Part shown: positions 57,823 to 64,000 of the stretch, one piece after another
Layout: every line of letters begins with the position of its first letter
How positions within the stretch are numbered: position 1 is the stretch's first letter
Source of the DNA: Alphaproteobacteria bacterium
GTDB lineage: Bacteria; Pseudomonadota; Alphaproteobacteria; Rhodospirillales; Rhodospirillaceae
Direction of reading: 5' to 3'
Length of the DNA stretch: 64,000 nt
Assembly (NCBI GenBank): GCA_030835385.1
Contig: JAURPI010000033.1
Span: forward strand, 1 to 64,000
Notes under the pieces: generated by a model
What the model was told of the DNA's origin: nothing
Seen by the model: only the letters and a program-made list of their open reading frames with translations
Databases searched by the model: none
Made by a program: the position numbers and the translations under genes

Positions 57823-59190
57823 CTATACCGCAGCTGCTTCAATAACGGCTGCAACACCCTCGACAACAGATTGCACTTCAGCTGCATCGTCTCCCTCTGC
57901 CATAACTCGGATTAGCGGTTCAGTTCCTGATTTACGGATAAGCAGCCGCCCTGAAGAATATAACCGCGCCTCAGCGTCAGCAATTGCGTCCTTTACAGAT
58001 GAATGCTCAAGCAAATCTTGTGTACTTGTCGCTTCGTTGAATCGTACATTCTTAAGCAACTGAGGAACAGGCTCGAACGAGTGCAGCAGCGCACTGGCAG
58101 GTTTACCACTCTCAACGAGAGCTGCCAACAACTGCAATCCGGCCATCAATCCGTCTCCCGTTGTAGCGTGGCGCCCTAAAATAATGTGACCAGACTGTTC
58201 ACCACCAAGATTGAAGCCACCCTCTTCCATCCTAGCAGACACATACCGATCCCCGACTTGGGTTCGTTGTAAATCTAGACCGAGGCTTTTCAAATACCTT
58301 TCTAGTCCCAGATTGCTCATCACGGTTGAAACGACGCTATTACCCTCAAGTTCACCAGATTTCTGCCAGCGATGAGCTATCGCCGCTAAGATTTGGTCGC
58401 CATCAACGATATTTCCAAGCTCATCACAAACGACGATCCGATCAGCGTCCCCGTCCAGAGCCATACCAAAATCTGCTCCGGCCTCTTTAACTTTTTCGGC
58501 CATCTGCTCTGGGTGAAGTGATCCGCAGTCTTTGTTGATGTTGAAGCCGTTTGGATCAACGCCGAGAGGGACAACGTCCGCCCCCAGTTCCCACAACACT
58601 GCGGGTGCCACTTTGTAAGCGGCACCATGCGCACAATCGACGACGATCTTTAGGCCGTTCAGACGAAGTTTGCGGGGGAACGTGTTTTTTACGAACTCGA
58701 TATAGCGAACTGCACCAGTGCCATTATCAAGTCTTTGCGCTCGCCCTAATTCACTTGCACCGGCACGAAGACTTTCCGTGCCGTTCGCCATGAGAGATTC
58801 AATTTCAGCCTCAATTTCGTCGGAGAGCTTAAATCCATCGGGGCCGAAAAGCTTGATTCCGTTGTCCTCAAAAGCATTGTGTGAGGCAGAGAGCATGACC
58901 CCAATATCGCAACGCAATGAACGCGCAAGCATTGCTATACCTGGAGTAGGAATCGGACCAACTAAAATTACATCCATACCGACCGAGATAAACCCGGCGG
59001 TTAATGCTGGCTCAAGCATATAACCCGATAGCCGAGTGTCCTTACCTATGACAACGGTGTGCCGATGATCGCCACGGGTAAACTTGTGCCCAGCCGCCAT
59101 ACCAAGCGTGAGAGCCATATCGGCCGTCATGGGGTCTTGGTTTGCGGTACCCCGCACACCATCGGTCCCGAACAGTTTATTCACTGTCAT
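57823..59190 (-). CDS. glmM: Phosphoglucosamine mutase
   Basis: A 455-residue enzyme converting glucosamine-6-P to glucosamine-1-P for peptidoglycan and LPS precursors. The N-terminus is [17 protein letters not shown]; the phosphoserine is Ser101 in [17 protein letters not shown]; the metal loop is [11 protein letters not shown]; the sugar loop [10 protein letters not shown]. The C-terminal [15 protein letters not shown] binds phosphate. The neighbouring folP-glmM order is common in bacteria. Confidence 0.97.
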   Translation of the reverse strand: MTVNKLFGTDGVRGTANQDPMTADMALTLGMAAGHKFTRGDHRHTVVIGKDTRLSGYMLEPALTAGFISVGMDVILVGPIPTPGIAMLARSLRCDIGVMLSASHNAFEDNGIKLFGPDGFKLSDEIEAEIESLMANGTESLRAGASELGRAQRLDNGTGAVRYIEFVKNTFPRKLRLNGLKIVVDCAHGAAYKVAPAVLWELGADVVPLGVDPNGFNINKDCGSLHPEQMAEKVKEAGADFGMALDGDADRIVVCDELGNIVDGDQILAAIAHRWQKSGELEGNSVVSTVMSNLGLERYLKSLGLDLQRTQVGDRYVSARMEEGGFNLGGEQSGHIILGRHATTGDGLMAGLQLLAALVESGKPASALLHSFEPVPQLLKNVRFNEATSTQDLLEHSSVKDAIADAEARLYSSGRLLIRKSGTEPLIRVMAEGDDAAEVQSVVEGVAAVIEAAAV

Positions 59191-59263
59191 TGTGCCGACC
59201 CTCTCACTTTTCTACTACCGGACTAAGATTATATGCTTTTCATGGCCTATGGGGTCCGTTCAA

Positions 59264-60403
59264 TCAAGTTATCTCGGCATTTCCGGCTTGATACTGCCAT
59301 ATCTGAAGTGCTTGGCGGGTATCGGCAACGTCATGCACTCTCAAGATTCCCACCCCCTGCGCTGCAGCCGCAAGCGCGGCAGCAATGGACCCTGCTCCCC
59401 GCGCTTTCGGATCCTTCTCATCGGCCAACCGGCCAATAAAACTCTTTCGAGATGCGCCGAACATAAGGGCACATCCGATCCCATGGAAAGCAGCTAAAGA
59501 GTTGATGATCTCAATGTTGTGACGATCGGTCTTCCCAAATCCGATTCCGGGATCGATACAAATGGATTCAATTTTAATTCCGGATTTAAGGCAGCTCTCA
59601 ACGCGGTTTGACAAGTAGTCGAACACATCTGCGACGGTGTCATCATAGTTTGGTGATTGCTGCATGTTTTGAGGTTCACCTTGCATGTGCATGAGGATGA
59701 CATCCGCCTCATGCTCAACTGCGACCTTCACAGCATTTGGGTCGCTCGACAGAGCCGTGACATCGTTGATGATTTTCGCACCGGCTGAGACAGCAGCAGA
59801 CATTGTTGAAGCGTTGCGCGTGTCAATCGACACCAACAAACCCCTCTGCGCTAAAGCGGCAATCACCGGAACGACCCGTTGCTGTTCTGTATCTGCATCA
59901 ACACGCTGTGCACCAGGACGCGTAGACTCTCCGCCCACGTCAAGTATGTCTGCTCCGGCTTCAGCAAGTGTTATGGCGTGCTGCACAGCCTTCTCTGTTG
60001 TTGCGTGATCACCGCCGTCGGAAAAACTGTCAGGCGTTACATTAATCACACCCATGATGGCCTGCTTACCAGATGTAAAACCGGCAAAAGGTTGTCGTGC
60101 TCTTGACATCGCATCGAGCAATGTCGCTAGTCGCTCTTTTGCATGACTAGGGAGAACATGACGCCATGGATCGAATGCCGTAACAGACGCGGCGACTCTT
60201 TTTGCAGTCCCATTCTCACGAATTATGAGTTCCACAGCCGCAAACGCTAAATCATTACCGAGCAACGGTAACGCGTGGCCATTTGCGATTAGGGATGCAG
60301 CAGTATCACCCGACGCTATAGCGCGAGGGATACAATACAAATTTGATCCGGTTGTATCGCTTAAGGAATTGGGCGGCGGTAGTCCGGCGACAATTTGCGT
60401 CAC
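59264..60403 (-). CDS. folP: Dihydropteroate synthase
   Basis: A 379-residue folate-synthesis enzyme, the sulfonamide target. The TIM barrel begins near residue 110 with [19 protein letters not shown]; it continues with [47 protein letters not shown] and [10 protein letters not shown]. About 105 extra N-terminal residues precede the barrel, as seen in several Alphaproteobacteria. The GTG start overlaps the ftsH stop (GTGA), so translation is coupled. Confidence 0.94.
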   Translation of the reverse strand: MTQIVAGLPPPNSLSDTTGSNLYCIPRAIASGDTAASLIANGHALPLLGNDLAFAAVELIIRENGTAKRVAASVTAFDPWRHVLPSHAKERLATLLDAMSRARQPFAGFTSGKQAIMGVINVTPDSFSDGGDHATTEKAVQHAITLAEAGADILDVGGESTRPGAQRVDADTEQQRVVPVIAALAQRGLLVSIDTRNASTMSAAVSAGAKIINDVTALSSDPNAVKVAVEHEADVILMHMQGEPQNMQQSPNYDDTVADVFDYLSNRVESCLKSGIKIESICIDPGIGFGKTDRHNIEIINSLAAFHGIGCALMFGASRKSFIGRLADEKDPKARGAGSIAAALAAAAQGVGILRVHDVADTRQALQIWQYQAGNAEIT

Positions 60404-62337
60404 GTGTTGGGTTGCGGTTCCGGCTCTGGACCCAGGCCACCAGAGTCTGGCTCCTCGCCACCGCTATCCGTCGTCGGCACAGATGTTCGCCGACCCGGTG
60501 GGCGTGGACGTTTCGTTGGCTTGTCAGACTTATCTATGCTTTCACCACGCAACAAAGCATCAATCTCTTCACGGGATAAGGTTTCATACTCAAGAAGCCC
60601 CTTGGCAACGACTTCAAGATCATCCTTATGGTCGTCAAGAATTTTACGGGCGGTCTTTTCACCCTCTTCGACAAACCGTCGCACTTCTTGGTCAATGAGT
60701 TCCGCAGTTGCATCGGAAACATTCTTTTGCTGGGAAACGGAATGTCCCAGAAACACCTCTTCTTGGTCCGCGTTGTAACGTAACGGCCCAAGTTTTTCTG
60801 AGAACCCGAACTCTGTAACCATGCGCCTGGCAATGTCTGTTGCCCGCTTTAGATCGTCAGATGCTCCGGTGGTAATATATTCTTCGCCAAAGATCATTTC
60901 CTCAGCCACACGACCGCCAAACAAACTGGCAATCATGGCTTTCAATTCCATTTGCGACTGACTGTACTTATCTCGTTCAGGCAGGAACATCGTCACACCC
61001 AGGGCGCGACCACGCGGAATAATCGTTACTTTGTGCAGCGGTTCATGACCCTCTGCATGCATCATGATCAAGGCATGCCCAGCCTCATGATACGCCGTCA
61101 ATTTCTTTTCATCTTCGGTCATAACCATGGACCGGCGCTCTGCGCCCATCATGACTTTGTCTTTCGCCTCTTCAAACTCATGCATGGTTACGACGCGTTT
61201 CGCTTTACGCGCAGCTAGCAAAGCGGCTTCATTGACGAGGTTTGCTAAATCGGCGCCTGAGAATCCGGGCGTACCTCTTGCAATCACCTTTAAGTCAACA
61301 TCAGGTGAAATAGGCGTTTTGCGAGTATGCACTTTGAGGATTTTTTCGCGACCCATGATATCTGGATTGGGCACAACAACTTGCCGGTCAAAACGGCCGG
61401 GCCTTAGCAGCGCCGGGTCCAGCACATCAGGCCGGTTCGTCGCAGCGATAAGGATCACGCCCTCATTCGCTTCAAACCCATCCATTTCTACCAATAACTG
61501 ATTCAGTGTTTGCTCACGTTCGTCATTGCCACCACCCAGGCCTGCACCACGATGACGACCAACCGCATCTATTTCGTCGATGAAAATTATACACGGTGCA
61601 TTCTTCTTACCTTGTTCAAACATATCGCGAACACGGCTGGCACCAACTCCGACAAACATTTCGACGAAATCGGAACCGGAAATCGTAAAGAAAGGAACAT
61701 TGGCTTCTCCGGCGATGGACCGAGCAAGCAACGTTTTACCTGTCCCTGGGGGCCCAACCAAAAGGACACCTTTTGGAATTTTTCCGCCAAGCCGCTGAAA
61801 CTTTGCTGGATCGCGAAGAAACTCTACAACTTCTTCTAGTTCCTGTTTCGCCTCATCGATTCCAGCCACATCTTCAAAAGTGACGCGGCCTTGCTTTTCA
61901 GTCAGCAGCTTCGCTCGGGATTTTCCGAATCCCATCGCCTTGCCGCCGCCGCCCTGCATTTGACGCATAAAGAAAATCCATACGCCAATTAAGAGCAGCA
62001 TGGGGAACCAAGAGATGAGGATGCTCCATAGCGTTGTTTCGCCGTCTGACTGTGGCACCGCTTTTATGTCGACGCCGTTGGATCGAAGCGCCGGAACAAG
62101 AGATGGGTCTTCGGGCGCGTAAGTGCGGAATTGCGTTCCGTCACGCGTCTTGCCGGAAATATTATTGCCTTGAATTGTAACGCTGTTGATCTCATTGCCT
62201 TCAACCGACGCCATAAACTCGGTGAAGGACATCTCACGGCTTTGCGTGCGCGACGTTGGCGCCTGAAAAAGATTAAACAGGGCAACGATCAAAATCAGGA
62301 TAATGACCCAGAGAACTAAATTACGGCTAATATTCAC
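60400..62337 (-). CDS. ftsH: ATP-dependent zinc metalloprotease FtsH
   Basis: A 645-residue membrane-anchored AAA+ protease. Two membrane helices (about residues 6-24 and 100-120) flank a small periplasmic domain. Walker A is [13 protein letters not shown], Walker [18 protein letters not shown], the zinc motif [11 protein letters not shown]. The C-terminal end is Pro/Gly-rich. GTG at 62337 is chosen because AAGGGA is six bases ahead and [15 protein letters not shown] is the family N-terminus; an open frame continues upstream without support. Confidence 0.96.
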   Translation of the reverse strand: MNISRNLVLWVIILILIVALFNLFQAPTSRTQSREMSFTEFMASVEGNEINSVTIQGNNISGKTRDGTQFRTYAPEDPSLVPALRSNGVDIKAVPQSDGETTLWSILISWFPMLLLIGVWIFFMRQMQGGGGKAMGFGKSRAKLLTEKQGRVTFEDVAGIDEAKQELEEVVEFLRDPAKFQRLGGKIPKGVLLVGPPGTGKTLLARSIAGEANVPFFTISGSDFVEMFVGVGASRVRDMFEQGKKNAPCIIFIDEIDAVGRHRGAGLGGGNDEREQTLNQLLVEMDGFEANEGVILIAATNRPDVLDPALLRPGRFDRQVVVPNPDIMGREKILKVHTRKTPISPDVDLKVIARGTPGFSGADLANLVNEAALLAARKAKRVVTMHEFEEAKDKVMMGAERRSMVMTEDEKKLTAYHEAGHALIMMHAEGHEPLHKVTIIPRGRALGVTMFLPERDKYSQSQMELKAMIASLFGGRVAEEMIFGEEYITTGASDDLKRATDIARRMVTEFGFSEKLGPLRYNADQEEVFLGHSVSQQKNVSDATAELIDQEVRRFVEEGEKTARKILDDHKDDLEVVAKGLLEYETLSREEIDALLRGESIDKSDKPTKRPRPPGRRTSVPTTDSGGEEPDSGGLGPEPEPQPNT

Positions 62338-62362
62338 ACCTAATCCCTTGTTCTTTCGACAC

Positions 62363-62396
62363 GCTGGGCGTTCCGAAGAACAACACTGCACCCAGC
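62363..62396 (-). promoter_or_regulatory. Stable hairpin in the ftsH leader
   Basis: In the transcript GCUGGG (62391-62396) pairs with CCCAGC (62363-62368), enclosing an inner GUUC-UUCG-GAAC hairpin with a UUCG tetraloop. It ends about 14 bases before the ribosome-binding site. It lacks a T tract in the minus direction, so a terminator is unlikely; mRNA stabilisation or translation control is inferred. Confidence 0.5.
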
Positions 62397-62420
62397 ACTT
62401 TTGCGCCTTTATGTCCTAAT

Positions 62421-62449
62421 TAAATAGGGCGCGCACCCAATAACGCAAG
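62421..62449 (-). promoter_or_regulatory. Candidate heat-shock (sigma-32-like) promoter of ftsH
   Basis: On the minus strand CTTGCG (62444-62449), 14 bp, then CCCTATTTA (62421-62429), close to the sigma-32 consensus CTTGAA...CCCCATNT. A sigma-70 reading (TTGCGT, 16 bp, TATTTA) overlaps the same bases. The predicted leader is about 76 nt. ftsH is heat-inducible in other Proteobacteria. Confidence 0.45.
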
Positions 62450-62540
62450 CCGACATAAGCATTCTAATCCGGCCTACTCGCCCGTGCGGTCTAACAGATT
62501 TCAATCACTAACTTCAGGTTCGTCTAAAACCCCCAGAATT

Positions 62541-63578
62541 TCAACGTTTTCTCTGCTCAACGGAGACCTCTAAGTGTATGCCTTTCATCCTGAGCTGACA
62601 GCCATGTAAAGTTCGATCTGACCATTCTTTGTCGGTTAATGCCGCGTATACACCCAATAAACTTTCGAACCGCGGCGGATATTCAGCGCCAGAGACACAA
62701 CTCAAACAGCGTGCCAAACAGCGCAGCCCAACCTCTTCCGGTGCAGCCATTACCGCCGATACATTAAGGTTAATTACTCCATTCCCTTCCTGACGTGACG
62801 CGACGTCGAGTAATTCATCAACGGCAGAATTAATGGCGCTTTTCGCACGTGCCATGTGATCAACGGTCTTAAGGAGGCGATCTCGGCTCAGCCCTTCCTG
62901 CTCCAGAGCTGCCATTATCTTGCGAAGTCGCACACGGGCAGACGCATCGCTACTGTTGCTTGGATCATCGACCCAAACTTGACCTTTCTTTGCGCATGTC
63001 GCGATGAGATCTGCCTTCGTTACTCTTAAGAGAGGACGTAAGATGCGAACATCTTTTCTGATCGATTCAGGAGCGATTGCGGCAAGACCATCGACACCTG
63101 ACCCACGGACCAATCTGTACAAAAAGGTTTCTGCCTGATCATCAGCATGGTGCGCTGTCATTAGGGCATCGATGTTGTTCTTCTGACACCACTCACATAA
63201 TAGGCTGAAACGGGCATCCCGCGCCGCCGTTTGCGGGCTCCGATCGAGGCTCTTTACTGTCGCGCCCTGCTCCCAAATTAGGGTCTCATGCGCCATCTCA
63301 AGGTCAGCGAGCCACATCGAGACCTGTTGAGCTTCCTCCCGCGCTTCAGGACGTAAGCGATGGTCAACGGTTAGGCCGACGACACTCAAACCTCGGGAAC
63401 TAGCCCATTCCTTAGCCAAGTGACACAAGGCCATGCTGTCGGGTCCACCTGATACCGCGACGGCAATACGTGACCCAGTTTCGAATGAACCAAGGTCATC
63501 CATGAGAACCGCAAAGGCGCTTGAAGAAACTGGTGACCCCGTGTCTGGGCTACCCGGATCTGCGATTACAGATGGCAT
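62541..63578 (-). CDS. tilS: tRNA(Ile)-lysidine synthase
   Basis: A 345-residue N-type ATP pyrophosphatase that converts C34 to lysidine in the AUA-reading tRNA-Ile. The PP-loop is AVAVSGGPDSMALCHLA; further blocks are VDHRLRPEAREEAQQV, AARDARFSLL, TAHHADDQAETFLYRLVRGSGVDGLAA and DPSN. The protein ends shortly after residue 335 (VSVEQRKR) and lacks the C-terminal domain of the E. coli enzyme; shorter forms exist in other bacteria. It starts 3 bp after cpoB. Confidence 0.93.
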   Translation of the reverse strand: MPSVIADPGSPDTGSPVSSSAFAVLMDDLGSFETGSRIAVAVSGGPDSMALCHLAKEWASSRGLSVVGLTVDHRLRPEAREEAQQVSMWLADLEMAHETLIWEQGATVKSLDRSPQTAARDARFSLLCEWCQKNNIDALMTAHHADDQAETFLYRLVRGSGVDGLAAIAPESIRKDVRILRPLLRVTKADLIATCAKKGQVWVDDPSNSSDASARVRLRKIMAALEQEGLSRDRLLKTVDHMARAKSAINSAVDELLDVASRQEGNGVINLNVSAVMAAPEEVGLRCLARCLSCVSGAEYPPRFESLLGVYAALTDKEWSDRTLHGCQLRMKGIHLEVSVEQRKR

Positions 63579-63581
63579 GAG

Positions 63582-64000
63582 CTAGGCACACTTAAGTCGC
63601 GCTCGCTCCGTTTGAGCACGACGACGGATCGTATCGTTCGCCGAAGGGTACTCCGTAGCGAGACGTGTGAGCGCCGTGCAGGCGCCATCGGTTTGACCGA
63701 GACGGGCCATCGACAGACCTAACTTCAAGAGATTGTCCGGTCCCTTTGTGCTGCTTGGATAGGTTTGGTAACCGGACAAAAACTCAACAGCGGCTTGCTC
63801 AAAATCGCCTCGCACGTAGTACGTCTCGCCGAGCCAATACTGAGCGTTTCCGGCTAGATCATCAGTGCGATTAGCCTCGAGGAAAAGGCGCAACGCTCTC
63901 TCGGCGCGAGCATAGTCGGCCTGGCGAAGAATATTGAAGGCGTAGTCATACTGCTCCTTCGGGGATCCGACGGGTAACGCCGTAAAATCTGTAGTCGGAT
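63582..64000 (-). CDS. cpoB: Cell division coordinator CpoB / YbgF (3' part; gene continues past window edge)
   Basis: The last 139 residues of a periplasmic TPR protein. The segment PVGSPKEQYDYAFNILRQAD begins the TPR region, followed by ALRLFLEANRTDDLAGNAQYWLGETYYVRGDFEQAAVEFLSGYQ split over two repeats and ending RRAQTERARLKCA. The frame remains open to base 64000, so the start lies outside. The family works with the Tol-Pal system during division. Its position just before tilS is conserved in Rhodospirillales. Confidence 0.9.
   Translation of the reverse strand, partial: PTTDFTALPVGSPKEQYDYAFNILRQADYARAERALRLFLEANRTDDLAGNAQYWLGETYYVRGDFEQAAVEFLSGYQTYPSSTKGPDNLLKLGLSMARLGQTDGACTALTRLATEYPSANDTIRRRAQTERARLKCA

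Overview
The window reads as chromosome of an alphaproteobacterium, most likely of the Rhodospirillales or a related marine lineage. The evidence is a separate nuoC and nuoD, the block tig-clpP-clpX-lon-hup-tRNA-Val-nuo, the downstream series birA-coaX-rnj-mce, a HisZ-type histidine regulator, and a serC leader motif. Base composition looks moderate in GC and uniform by eye, apart from an AT-richer patch near 43.6-44.2 kb. No species can be named from the sequence alone. Two tRNA genes are present (Val-UAC, Leu-UAG). I see no rRNA, CRISPR array, complete insertion sequence or intact prophage.

Layout. 0.3-3.5 kb (+): two overlapping thiamine-diphosphate enzymes of the acetolactate synthase superfamily. 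3.5-31 kb (almost all -): an exported hypothetical protein, then (reading leftward from 30.4 kb) tRNA-Leu, trigger factor, ClpP, ClpX, Lon, HU, tRNA-Val, an aspartate dehydrogenase, the complete 14-gene complex I operon nuoA-N, biotin ligase, pantothenate kinase III, RNase J and methylmalonyl-CoA epimerase. 30.5-37.2 kb: NAD(P)H-hydrate repair enzyme, D-amino-acid dehydrogenase and a mixed group of small exported, membrane or oxidoreductase genes, ending in a truncated hydrolase. 37.4-42.9 kb (+): a compact sulfur block, cysK-sseA-AhpD-like-metC, running straight into modBC. 43.1-47.4 kb: a hypothetical gene, the catalytic-domain remnant of a tyrosine recombinase, then a three-gene minus-strand unit (Tat-exported aminotransferase, single-cysteine racemase-family protein, Bcr/CflA-type exporter), the least familiar combination here. 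47.5-64 kb: housekeeping genes (JAMM protease-like, RluD-type pseudouridine synthase, purA, hisZ, serA, serC, SLC13 permease, thiD, glmM, folP, ftsH, tilS, and the 3' end of cpoB).

How it works together. The left half couples protein quality control (Tig, ClpXP, Lon) to respiration (complex I) and cofactor supply (NAD via aspartate dehydrogenase, CoA via CoaX, biotinylation via BirA, NAD(P)HX repair via Nnr). The right half is amino-acid biosynthesis (serine, cysteine, histidine regulation), folate, thiamine and cell-wall precursor synthesis, and membrane protein quality control (FtsH).

The best leads for follow-up are: the exported aminotransferase/racemase-family/exporter unit, whose racemase-family member has threonine where the first catalytic cysteine should be; the leader RNA and strong promoter of serC; a heat-shock-like promoter plus UUCG hairpin in front of ftsH; the cys/sse/met/mod block; the truncated hydrolase-OsmC gene; and the recombinase remnant. 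Start codons were revised for many genes where an open frame runs upstream into the neighbouring gene; the reasoning is in each entry.
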